Shown: one piece after another, positions 38,559 to 48,404 of the stretch
Layout: each line of letters opens with the position of its first letter
How positions within the stretch are numbered: the stretch's first letter is position 1
Assembly (NCBI GenBank): GCA_963835495.1
Contig: CAWIFQ010000003.1
Location: forward strand, 310,001-374,000
Direction of reading: 5' to 3'
Length of the DNA stretch: 64,000 nucleotides
Source: Acaudatibacter sp963835495
GTDB taxonomy: Bacteria > Pseudomonadota > Alphaproteobacteria > Caulobacterales > Caulobacteraceae
Notes under the pieces: generated by a model
The model's input: the letters and a program-made list of their open reading frames with translations, nothing else
Databases searched by the model: none
Told to the model about the DNA's origin: nothing
Made by a program: the position numbers and the translations under genes

Positions 38559-38701
38559 CCCGGTCTCCGATCGTGATGCGGCGGCGCTCGAGGGCAAACA
38601 CCCGGCCCTGTCGTTCGTTCCGGCCCACCGGTCGCGATGGAGCAAACCGGCGGCTCAACCGTTGCCTTCGTTCAGTCGACACGGCTGGGGGCCCCGCAAA
38701 C

Positions 38702-39326
38702 ATGGACAAGCATTCGGCCGAGTCTCCCGGCGATGACGCCGCGACGGATTCCGAGGCGATCCTTCCGCCCCACATCGAGCAGACCGTTCAGGCCATCGCC
38801 CGGCTCCACAAGGCGCACGAGGAGCGCGCCACGACGCTTGAACTGCTGGTCGATCGGCTGACCGCATTGGTCGCGCGGCCCGCCTTCATCGGCGCGACCA
38901 TCGCGGCGGTGGCGGTCGTGGATCGGCGCCAATCTGCTCATGCGCCGGCTGGCCGGCTGGAGTTTCGACAGTCCGGCGTTCCCCTGGCTGCAGGGCGCCG
39001 GCGAACTGGCCGCCATCGTCATCACGACCCTCGTCCTGGTCAGCCAGCGGCGGAAGGACGAACTCTCGGAACTTCGCGAGCAGCTCACCCTGGAGCTGGC
39101 GATCATGACCGAGCAGAAAGGCGCGAAACTCATCGCCCTGATGGAGGAAATGCGACGCGACAATCCCATGATGGAGGATCGCGTCGACACCGAGGCCGAT
39201 GACATGTCCACCGCGGCGGATCCCGAAGCAGTGCTCGAGGCGTTCAAGGGCGCCAAGGACGACCAGACGCTTGGATCGGACGATGCGGCCCAGCCACGCG
39301 AACCATCCGCGTCGCTATCGCCCTAG
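38702..39326 (+). CDS. DUF1003 membrane protein (one frame break)
   Basis: About 208 residues. From ATG 38702: ILPPHIEQTVQAIARLHKAHEERATTLELLVDRLTALVARPAF, then a first TM helix. One extra G near 38918 shifts the frame. The corrected reading WIGANLLMRRLAGWSFDSPAFPWLQGAGELAAIVITTLVLVSQRRKDEL is the DUF1003 signature: two TM helices with a Pro/Phe-rich loop and a following coiled coil. It ends with an acidic tail. Function unknown; the genomic context (kinases, PLD, glycine-zipper proteins) suggests envelope homeostasis. Confidence 0.82.
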
Positions 39327-39336
39327 CGGGGCTTGT

Positions 39337-41535
<2,199 letters not shown>

Positions 41536-41568
41536 CGGCGGCCAGGCGACGGGCTGGCGCCCGTGTCG

Positions 41569-41778
41569 TCAGGCGTTGAGCCGCGCCACGACCTCGTCGA
41601 GGGTCTCGCGCACTTCCAGGTGGGCGCCCTGCGCGAAATAGAGACGAGTACCGGCGCGGTTGTTGTTGTCGCCGTACATGCTCGATGCGGCGCCTTCCGG
41701 CAGCGCGCAGTAGAGCACCTGACCTGGGTTCACCCACACCGCCCCGCCCTTGAGGCCGGAAAACTCGATCATATGCAC
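41569..41778 (-). CDS. Short FlbD-like protein
   Basis: A 69-residue protein: MIEFSGLKGGAVWVNPGQVLYCALPEG, then GTRLYFAQGAHLEVRETLDEVVARLNA. The layout (MIxLxxLxG...VNPxxI...xTxLxFxxGxxLxVxESxDEVxxxL) resembles the small FlbD family, usually found in flagellar operons. There are no flagellar genes here, so it may be a stand-alone relative. An insertion (AASSMYGDNNNRA) sits in the middle loop. ATG 41772 is an equally good start. Function uncertain. Confidence 0.55.
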   Translation of the reverse strand: MHMIEFSGLKGGAVWVNPGQVLYCALPEGAASSMYGDNNNRAGTRLYFAQGAHLEVRETLDEVVARLNA

Positions 41779-41956
41779 TTTGGCCTCCTGGGCCCCGCCG
41801 CCGCTGCCCGGACGGTTCGTGAGGCGCGCCGATCATGCGGCCCAGGCGTGAAGACTTCGCTTGCGCGGTGCGCTTGATCGCTCGTTCCGGCGCGGACCAC
41901 CTGGGCGCCAGCCCCAGAGCCGGCGTCGCCCCTACACGGTCGGCGGCCACTAGCGG

Positions 41957-43144
41957 TCAGGCGGCCTTGGCTTTTTCCATGAGCTCGGCGAAGCGGTCGA
42001 ACAGGTAGAGGCTGTCCTTCGGGCCGGGCGAGGCCTCCGGATGGTGCTGCACCGAGAAGATGGGCCGGCCCTCGACCGCGAGCCCGGCGTTGGTGCCGTC
42101 GAACAGCGAGACGTGGGTCTCCCTCATCGTCGCGGGCAGGGTGGCGCGGTCGACGGTGAAGCCGTGGTTCATCGAGACGATCTCCACCTTGCCGGTGGTC
42201 AGGTCCTTGACCGGATGGTTGGCGCCGTGGTGGCCCTGCTCCATCTTCACGGTCTTGGCGCCCAGCGCCAAGGCCAGGATCTGGTGGCCAAGGCAGATGC
42301 CGAAGATCGGCTTGCCGCTGTCGGCCAGTTTCTGGATCTGCGGCACGGCGTAGACGCCGGTCGCGGCCGGATCGCCGGGTCCGTTGGACAGCAGCACGCC
42401 ATCGGGATTGCGCGCCAGGATCTCCTCGGCGCTGGTCGAGGCCGGCACGACCGTGGCCCGCGCGCCGATCGAGGTCAGGGCGCGCAGGATGTTGCGCTTC
42501 ACCCCATAGTCGACCACGACCACCTCATAGCGCGGGTGCTCCGCGGCCGGCTCGTAGCCGTCGGCCCAGTTCCACAGGCCGTCGCGCCAGACGAACGGCT
42601 GCAGGCACGAGGCGTCCTTGGCGAGGTCGAGGCCCTCGAGCCCGGCCCAGGCCTTGGCCTTGGCGACCAGGGCGGCCAGGTCGAACTTGCCGTCGGGGCG
42701 ATGGGCGATCACGCCGTGCGGCATGCCCTTCTCGCGGATGGCCTTGGTCAGCGAGCGGGTGTCGACCCCGGCGAGCGCGATCACGCCGCGCCGCTTCATC
42801 CAGCCGTCGAGATCGCTGTTGGCGCGCCAGTTGGCCTCCTGGGTCGGCGCGTCGCGGAAGATCGCGCCGCGCGCGGCGGTCTCGGCGCCGCCGGAGTGCT
42901 GCTCCAGGTCCTCGGCGTTGGTGCCGACGTTGCCGATGTGCGGGAAGGTGAAGGCGATGATCTGGGCCATGTAGGAGGGGTCGGTCAGGATCTCCTGGTA
43001 GCCGGTCATAGCCGTGTTGAAGCAGACCTCGCCGACCGCCTCGCCGACCGCGCCGCAGCCCAGGCCCTGCAGCACCGTGCCGTCCGCCAGCGCAAGCACG
43101 CCGGTGACCCCAGGCAGCAGGTCGCGCGGAAGGTCGCTGGGCAT
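41957..43144 (-). CDS. carA: Carbamoyl-phosphate synthase small subunit
   Basis: A 395-residue glutamine amidotransferase subunit that supplies ammonia to CarB. The N-terminal CPSase_sm_chain domain has GEVCFNTAMTGYQEILTDPSYMAQIIAFTFPHIGN. The class I GATase domain has the catalytic Cys in PIFGICLGHQILALALGAKT and the His/Glu in FSVQHHPEASPGP. Length is standard and the frame is intact. It is monocistronic here, with carB about 11 kb away on the same strand. Confidence 0.97.
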   Translation of the reverse strand: MPSDLPRDLLPGVTGVLALADGTVLQGLGCGAVGEAVGEVCFNTAMTGYQEILTDPSYMAQIIAFTFPHIGNVGTNAEDLEQHSGGAETAARGAIFRDAPTQEANWRANSDLDGWMKRRGVIALAGVDTRSLTKAIREKGMPHGVIAHRPDGKFDLAALVAKAKAWAGLEGLDLAKDASCLQPFVWRDGLWNWADGYEPAAEHPRYEVVVVDYGVKRNILRALTSIGARATVVPASTSAEEILARNPDGVLLSNGPGDPAATGVYAVPQIQKLADSGKPIFGICLGHQILALALGAKTVKMEQGHHGANHPVKDLTTGKVEIVSMNHGFTVDRATLPATMRETHVSLFDGTNAGLAVEGRPIFSVQHHPEASPGPKDSLYLFDRFAELMEKAKAA

Positions 43145-43244
43145 GGGCGGACTCGGTCCTTCTGACTGGCGGGCAAACGGCCGCGTAGGTAGGAAGTTGG
43201 CGGCGCTGGGTCAATCACGGCCAATCGCCGCGGGGACCCCCCTC

Positions 43245-43493
43245 ATGCTCCAGATGCGTCCCAATTGCGAATGCTGCGACGCCGATCTGCCGCCCGAGAG
43301 CCGCGCGGCGCGCATCTGCAGCTTCGAGTGCACCTTCTGCGCGGCGTGCGCCGACCAGCGGCTGGCCGGCAAGTGTCCCAACTGCGGCGGCGAGCTGATC
43401 GCGCGCCCGACCCGGGCCGCGGCCCTGCTGACGAAGTTCCCGGCGTCGACCGAACGGGTGCTGAAGCCGCACGCAGCTTGCGCGGCCGCCTGA
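43245..43493 (+). CDS. DUF1272 domain protein
   Basis: An 82-residue Cys-rich protein: MRPNCECCDADLPPESRAARICSFECTFCAACADQRLAGKCPNCGGELIARPTR. Eight or so Cys arranged as CxCC, CxxxCxxC and CxxC give a double zinc-knuckle typical of DUF1272. Function unknown, but the fold is a small metal-binding module. It is divergent from carA and convergent with the receiver-like gene (stops 4 bases apart). Confidence 0.85.
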   Translation: MLQMRPNCECCDADLPPESRAARICSFECTFCAACADQRLAGKCPNCGGELIARPTRAAALLTKFPASTERVLKPHAACAAA

Positions 43494-43497
43494 CGGC

Positions 43498-43965
43498 CTA
43501 GTGCGGCGCCCAGCTGCGCGCGTCGTCCGGCTGATGCTCCACCGCCGTGCTCAGCGCGGCGTAGAGTTTCGCCGCGGTGATCGGCTTGGCGAGCACGCCG
43601 GCGAGGCCCGCGCCCAGCCAGCGCTGCGCTTCGTCGTGGCGGCCGACCGCGGTCAGGCCGATCACCGGCGTTTCGCCGGCCGGCGCGGGCAGGGCGCGGA
43701 TCGCCCGCAAGGTGTCCAGTCCGCCGGCTTCGGCCATGTGCACGTTCATCACCACCACATGGAAGCGCTCGCGGCGCAGCGCTTCCAGCGCCTCGGCGCC
43801 GCCGGTGACGATCTCGCTGGTGTGATCGAACAGGTCGCAGTAGCCGGCGCAGATACGCCGGCTGGGGACGTGATCGTCAACGATCAGTATGTGCGAACGG
43901 GTGGGTTCGGCGGTGGCGCGCGGCGGCGCCGGCTGTCCTTCGGGGCTTCGCAGGTGTTCGCTCAT
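43498..43965 (-). CDS. Receiver-like protein lacking the phospho-acceptor Asp
   Basis: A 155-residue single-domain receiver: SHILIVDDHVPSRRICAGYCDLFDHTSEIVTGGAEALEALRRERFHVVVMNVHMAEAGG, then TPVIGLTAVG and GVLAKPITAAKLYAAL. The acidic pocket (VDDH), Thr and Lys are kept, but the residue after VVVM is Asn instead of the phosphorylatable Asp. It cannot be a normal phospho-relay acceptor unless Asn is deamidated, so it is probably a pseudo-receiver scaffold. ATG 43965 has GGAGG upstream and is preferred to 44082. Confidence 0.82.
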   Translation of the reverse strand: MSEHLRSPEGQPAPPRATAEPTRSHILIVDDHVPSRRICAGYCDLFDHTSEIVTGGAEALEALRRERFHVVVMNVHMAEAGGLDTLRAIRALPAPAGETPVIGLTAVGRHDEAQRWLGAGLAGVLAKPITAAKLYAALSTAVEHQPDDARSWAPH

Positions 43966-44094
43966 CGCGACCTCCAGGTACGCTAAGCCGGTCCCCCAGA
44001 CAGCCAACCATAACGCAAGTTGGGTGTCCGGACGATGACGAGATAGGGTTAGCGGGCCGCCTTTTTCTCTCAGAGCGATCAATTTCGCTCGTCC

Positions 44095-44556
44095 ATGTCA
44101 CAGGCCGCCGGGCCGGCGCGTCCTGTCGGCATGAACCCGCAACAAAGCCCGCTGCAGCGCGCCCTGGCCGCCATCCTCGCCCTGACCATGGGCGGCAACG
44201 GGCTGGCGATGCTGGCGGCCGGACGCTGGTGGTACGGGGTCGTGCCGGGTGTCACCGAGACCGGGCCGTTCAACCCCCACTTCGTCAAGGACATCGGTGC
44301 GGCCTACCTGGTCGTGGGCGCCGCCTTCGCCTGGTTCGCAGCCCGGCCGTCGCCGACCGCCCGGGGCGCGGTGGCGGCCGCGGCGGTGTTTCTCGGCCTG
44401 CACGCCGGCGTCCACATCCTCGACGCGGCCGTCGATCCCGGCGGGATGGCCGACCTGATCCGAGATCTTCCCGGCGTCTTCCTGCCGGCGCTGCTCGCCG
44501 GCTGGATCGCCACCGCCTACCTTAAGGAGACCCGCCATGCTCAAAGCCCTGCTTGA
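44095..44556 (+). CDS. Four-helix membrane protein of the ECF41 operon
   Basis: A 153-residue membrane protein: LQRALAAILALTMGGNGLAMLAAGRWWYGVVPGVTETGPFNPHFVKDIGAAYLVVGAAFAWF, two further helices, then LPALLAGWIATAYL. NPHFVKDIGAAYLV resembles the DUF4345-like/DoxX-type small membrane proteins. Its last 20 bases overlap the CMD-family gene, which itself overlaps the ECF41 sigma gene, so the three form a tight operon. ATG 44131 is an alternative start. Function unknown; perhaps it is linked to the redox pathway governed by the sigma factor. Confidence 0.68.
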   Translation: MSQAAGPARPVGMNPQQSPLQRALAAILALTMGGNGLAMLAAGRWWYGVVPGVTETGPFNPHFVKDIGAAYLVVGAAFAWFAARPSPTARGAVAAAAVFLGLHAGVHILDAAVDPGGMADLIRDLPGVFLPALLAGWIATAYLKETRHAQSPA

Positions 44557-45094
44557 CCGCTTCGCCATCCGCCCGTTCGAACGGGCGTTCAGCTACGACG
44601 CCAGCTACATGCGCGCCCTCTTGGCCGCGCGGCCGGCCAGCTTCCTGAAGTTCGGGGTCCTGCCCGGGCTGGCCGAGCGCCGCGACGCGCCGGCCGAGGC
44701 GCTGGCCGCCGCCGGCGTGGTCGCCACGCTGCGCGAAGACTGCGGCCCCTGCACCCAGATCGGCGTCGACATCGCGGTCAAGGGCGGAGTTGACCGCAGG
44801 GTGCTGCGGGCGATCCTGGCCGGCGACATCGCGGCGATGGGGGAGACGGCCGCGCTGGCCTACCGCTTCGCCCAGGCTTCGCTCGACCGCGACATGGCCA
44901 GCGCCGACCCGCTGCGCGACGAGATCGTGCGGCGGTGGGGCGACAGAGGCCTGGTCGCGATCGCGCTGACCGTCACCACCGCGCGGATGTATCCGACGCT
45001 CAAGTACGCGCTCGGCTACGGCAAGACCTGCTCGAAGGTGACCGTGGCGGGGGAGGCGGCGCCGTTCGAGCGGCCCGCGCTGCTGGCGGCATGA
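44537..45094 (+). CDS. Carboxymuconolactone decarboxylase-like protein (ECF41 partner)
   Basis: A 185-residue helical protein: FERAFSYDASYMRALLAARPASFLKFGVLPGLAERRDAP, then VVATLREDCGPCTQIGVDIAVKGGV and GLVAIALTVTTARMYPTLKYALGYGKTCSKVTV. It keeps a CGPC redox pair like AhpD-fold proteins. CMD-family genes are a classic neighbour and likely target of ECF41 sigma factors. The gene overlaps the membrane-protein gene upstream by 20 bases and the sigma-factor gene downstream (ATGA), so all three are translated as a unit. Confidence 0.8.
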   Translation: MLKALLDRFAIRPFERAFSYDASYMRALLAARPASFLKFGVLPGLAERRDAPAEALAAAGVVATLREDCGPCTQIGVDIAVKGGVDRRVLRAILAGDIAAMGETAALAYRFAQASLDRDMASADPLRDEIVRRWGDRGLVAIALTVTTARMYPTLKYALGYGKTCSKVTVAGEAAPFERPALLAA

Positions 45095-45954
45095 GCGGCG
45101 CGGCCGACTTCGAGGCGCACCGGCCAAGGCTGGTCCGGCTCGCCTATCGCATGCTTGGGGGCATCTCGGAGGCGGAGGACGTGGCGCAGGACGCCTGGCT
45201 GCGGTGGCAAGGGACGCACCGGGACCAGATCGCCGATCCGGCGGCGTGGCTGGTGCGCACAGCGACCCGGCTTTGCCTCGACCGGCTGCGGGCCGAGAAG
45301 ACCCGCCGCGAGGCCTATCGCGGACCCTGGCTGCCCGAACCCTTGATCGAGGACCTGGCCGAGGATCCGCTGGAGCGCGCCGAGGAGGTCTCGGTCGCCT
45401 TCCTGCTGGCGCTGGAGCGGCTTTCGCCGCTGGAGCGGGCCGTGTTCCTGCTGCACGACGTGTTCGACACCGACTACGCTGCGGTGGCCGAGACGCTGGG
45501 CCGCAGCGAAGCGGCCTGCCGCCAGCTGGCGCTCAGGGCCCGCGATCACGTTCGCGACACCCGGCCCAGGTTCTCGGTCGGGCAGGAAGAAGCGGCGCGC
45601 CTTGCGCTCGCCTTCATGGACGCGGCCCGCAACAACGACCTGGAGGGCCTGCGCAACCTGCTCGCGGAAGACGCCGTGCTGATCACCGACGGCGGCGGCA
45701 AGCGCAGCGCGGCGCTGCGGCCGATGGTCGGTCGCGACGACATCCTGGCGCTGTTCAAGGGCCTGCAATGGCGCACGAACTGGCTTGCCACGCCGAAGGT
45801 GCGGCTGGTCAGGGTCAACGGCTACCTCGGCGCGATCCTCGATACCGAAGAGGGGCCGATCACGGTCGCGTTCCAGCCCGGCGACGGCGGTCGTCTTGCG
45901 GCCATATACATGGTGGTGAATCCGGAGAAGCTTGGGCAAGTCGCCCCGGCGTAG
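45091..45954 (+). CDS. ECF41-type RNA polymerase sigma factor with SnoaL-like C-terminal domain
   Basis: A 287-residue ECF sigma factor. Region 2 is at residues 7-75 (FEAHRPRLVRLAYRMLGGISEAEDVAQDAWLRW). Region 4 is near 100-155 (LSPLERAVFLLHDVFDTDYAAVAETLGRSEAACRQLALRARDHV). Three ECF41 marks are seen: WLPEP in the linker (80-84), DGGGK (200-204) and NPEKL near the end (NPDKL motif). The C-terminal SnoaL-like extension acts as a built-in regulator in this group, replacing an anti-sigma factor. It follows the CMD-like gene with an ATGA overlap, the canonical ECF41 arrangement. Confidence 0.9.
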   Translation: MSGAADFEAHRPRLVRLAYRMLGGISEAEDVAQDAWLRWQGTHRDQIADPAAWLVRTATRLCLDRLRAEKTRREAYRGPWLPEPLIEDLAEDPLERAEEVSVAFLLALERLSPLERAVFLLHDVFDTDYAAVAETLGRSEAACRQLALRARDHVRDTRPRFSVGQEEAARLALAFMDAARNNDLEGLRNLLAEDAVLITDGGGKRSAALRPMVGRDDILALFKGLQWRTNWLATPKVRLVRVNGYLGAILDTEEGPITVAFQPGDGGRLAAIYMVVNPEKLGQVAPA

Positions 45955-46070
45955 GGCCGCCGGACGGCCGTGCGCATCGCGACCGACAATGTGACGAACC
46001 TGAATGGAACGCTCAGCGCCCGTTCAGCTTCGTTCTGATCTAGAGGGCGCCGTTCGCGTCTTGCGCAGGA

Positions 46071-46976
46071 ATGCTGAAGCTTATGACCACCAAGTTGCTG
46101 ACCCGGGCGGTGCTGCTGGCGACGACCATGTCGATGACCGTCACCACGCTGCCGATCTCGGCTTTCGCCCAGGGCTACAACCAGCCGCCGCCCGATAGCA
46201 GCGGGCCGCCGCCGGATTACAACGATCACGGCCCGCCGCCGGGCGACAACGGCAATGGTCCGCCGCCCGACTACAACAACAATGGTGGTCCGCCCTCGGA
46301 CTACAACAGCGGCGGTCCGCCCCCGGACTACAACAGCGGTGGGCCGCCGCCGAACGACGACAATGGTCCTCCGCCCGACTACAACAGCCAGGGCCCGTCC
46401 AACTACGGCGACAGTGGGCCGCCGCCGGACTATCGCGACGCGCCGCCCTCCGACTATGCCGAGCGGCCGCCCCCTGGATACAACAACGGCGAGCCGCCGC
46501 CGCCGCCGCCGGGCTACAACGGCCAGGCGCCCGACGCGGCGCAGTACGCGCAGGATCAACGCTACGCGCAATACGCCGAGCGCTGGGCCGAGGAGAACTG
46601 CGTCCGGTCACGGGGCAACGTCGCCGGCGGCGCTCTGATCGGCGGCCTGTTCGGCGCCCTGATCGGCGCGGGCGTCTCGGGCGGTCGTGGTGGCGGCGCG
46701 CTGGCCGGCGCGGCGATCGGCGGCACGACCGGCGCGGCGATCGCGGCCAACTCCGGTGGCGACGCCACCAGTCCCGGCTGTCCGCGCGGCTATGTCGTCC
46801 GCGACGAGGCGCCGCCGTTCGCCTATTCAGGCGCCTACTACTACGCCGCGCCTGGCTGGTACGACCCGTGGACCTGGTGGGGCGACCGCTGGGTGTTCCG
46901 GCCCTATCCGTACCACGCGTTCTATTACCGCCACTACTGGCGCGGCGGCGGACACGGCGACCACCACTGGCATTGA
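46071..46976 (+). CDS. Secreted PPPDYN-repeat, glycine-zipper protein
   Basis: A 301-residue exported protein. A signal peptide (TRAVLLATTMSMTVTTLPISAFA) is followed by about ten Pro/Asn/Gly/Tyr-rich repeats (variants of GPPPDYNNNG), a short Gln/Tyr/Ala-rich linker, a glycine-zipper pair (GGALIGGLFGALIGAGVSGG; ALAGAAIGGTTGAAIAA), and an aromatic/His-rich tail (YYYAAPGWYDPWTWWGDRWVF, ending HGDHHWH). Low-complexity repeats plus zipper suggest an outer-membrane lattice or surface protein; the His-rich end may bind metal. ATG 46083 is an alternative start. The role is unknown. Confidence 0.68.
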   Translation: MLKLMTTKLLTRAVLLATTMSMTVTTLPISAFAQGYNQPPPDSSGPPPDYNDHGPPPGDNGNGPPPDYNNNGGPPSDYNSGGPPPDYNSGGPPPNDDNGPPPDYNSQGPSNYGDSGPPPDYRDAPPSDYAERPPPGYNNGEPPPPPPGYNGQAPDAAQYAQDQRYAQYAERWAEENCVRSRGNVAGGALIGGLFGALIGAGVSGGRGGGALAGAAIGGTTGAAIAANSGGDATSPGCPRGYVVRDEAPPFAYSGAYYYAAPGWYDPWTWWGDRWVFRPYPYHAFYYRHYWRGGGHGDHHWH

Positions 46977-46986
46977 CGCGTCTCGA

Positions 46987-48234
46987 TCAGACCGCTCCGA
47001 GAGGGGCGGCCTGATCGACCGACTCGACCGGCTCCAAAGGCACGACCAGCGTAAAGCGCGCGCCCCGGCCGGGTTCGCCGTCCGCGGCGATGCGCCCGCC
47101 CATCAGTTCGGCCAGCCGCCGGCATATCGCCAGGCCTAGGCCGGCGCCGCCGTGGGCGCGGGTGGCCGACGGATCGGCCATCTCGAAGCCGGCGAACAGC
47201 CGCTCGGTGATGGCCGGATCGATGCCGATGCCGGTGTCGATCACGTCGAAGCGCCAGCCGTCGCCGCGCTCACCTGCGCCGCGCCCTTCCGGGGCCAGGG
47301 TCACGGTGACGCCCCCTGTCGCGGTGAATTTCACGGCGTTGTCCAGCAGATGATCCAGCACTTGAGCGAGATGATCGGGATCGCCCAGCGCCTCGGCCTC
47401 CGCGCCGTCGTCCAGCGCCACGGTCAGCATCAGACCCTTGGCCTGCGCCGCCGGCCCGATCGCCGCCGCGGCGCGGCGCACCACCGCGGCCGGCGAGAAC
47501 CGCAGGCGCGCCGCCTGCGCCTGCCCAGCCTCGAGCGCGCCGAAGTCGAGCACGTCGCCCAGCAGCGTCCGCAGCCGCGCGGCGCTGGCCAGGATCTCGC
47601 CGACCAGCTGTTTCTGAGGCGCCGAGAGCGGTGAGCGGGCGAGCACCTCGGCCAGGCCGATCACGCCGTTGAGCGGGGTCTTCAGCTCGTGACTCATGTT
47701 GGCCAGGAACTCGGCCTTGGCGCGACTGCCCGACTCGGCGCGCTCGAGCGCCACCTGCAGCGCCGCGGCCTGCGCCTTCAGCTCGGTGATGTCGACGCGC
47801 AGCCCGATCACCCCGCCTTCGCCGGTGCGGCGTTCCTCGATCATCACCCAGCGGCCATCGCGGATCTGCTGCTCGTGGCGCTCGCCGGTGGGGTGGCTGA
47901 GCAGGGCGATGCGCTCGGCCAGCCATGCGTCCTCACGACCGATGGCCGCGGGATAGTCGCCGCGCTCGACCCCGATCCGCAGCGTCTCGGATAGCGGCCG
48001 GCCCACGCGGAACAGGTCGGCGGAGCGGTGGTAGATGTCGGCGTAGGCCTTGTTCCACAGGATGTAGCGCAGCTCGGCGTCGAGGAAGACGACGCCGGTC
48101 GGCAGTGCGTCCAGCGCCTCGCGCAGCCGGCGCTCGGCCGCCGTCGCCTCCGCTTCCGCCTTGGCCAGCGCGCCCCATGGATTGAGCGTGGCCAGCAGTC
48201 GACCCAGCCAACCCTCCAACCCGACCGACGCCAT
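46987..48234 (-). CDS. PAS sensor histidine kinase
   Basis: A 415-residue cytosolic kinase. A PAS domain (LREALDALPTGVVFLDAELRYILWNKAYADIYHRSADLFRVG) with PAC tail (EERRTGEGGVIGLRVDITELKAQ) leads to HisKA (EFLANMSHELKTPLNGVIGLAEVL). HATPase_c follows (LLDNAVKFTATGG; DTGIGID; GGAGLGLAICRRLAELMGGRI). There is no receiver and no TM helix; the first 25 residues could be a weak amphipathic anchor. It is next to the GGDEF/EAL gene on the same strand, 170 bases downstream of it, so a functional link is possible but not shown. Confidence 0.9.
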   Translation of the reverse strand: MASVGLEGWLGRLLATLNPWGALAKAEAEATAAERRLREALDALPTGVVFLDAELRYILWNKAYADIYHRSADLFRVGRPLSETLRIGVERGDYPAAIGREDAWLAERIALLSHPTGERHEQQIRDGRWVMIEERRTGEGGVIGLRVDITELKAQAAALQVALERAESGSRAKAEFLANMSHELKTPLNGVIGLAEVLARSPLSAPQKQLVGEILASAARLRTLLGDVLDFGALEAGQAQAARLRFSPAAVVRRAAAAIGPAAQAKGLMLTVALDDGAEAEALGDPDHLAQVLDHLLDNAVKFTATGGVTVTLAPEGRGAGERGDGWRFDVIDTGIGIDPAITERLFAGFEMADPSATRAHGGAGLGLAICRRLAELMGGRIAADGEPGRGARFTLVVPLEPVESVDQAAPLGAV

Positions 48235-48404
48235 ACCGCAGTTCCCCCGAACCGACTCACTGGGTCCTTCTTGGCGAGACGCGAGGAAACGGATTTCGTG
48301 GAGCGTGCGGCTTGTGGCGCCGATCGGTCACGGCGCCCGACAATTGGGCGCCGGCTCCTGACGCGGGGCGCCCGGCGCCTACGATTTGTGAGCGCGCGGC
48401 CCGG

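Noticed and set aside
41569..41778. Calling this short gene flagellar flbD
   Set aside because: Only the general pattern matches and there are no flagellar genes in the window.
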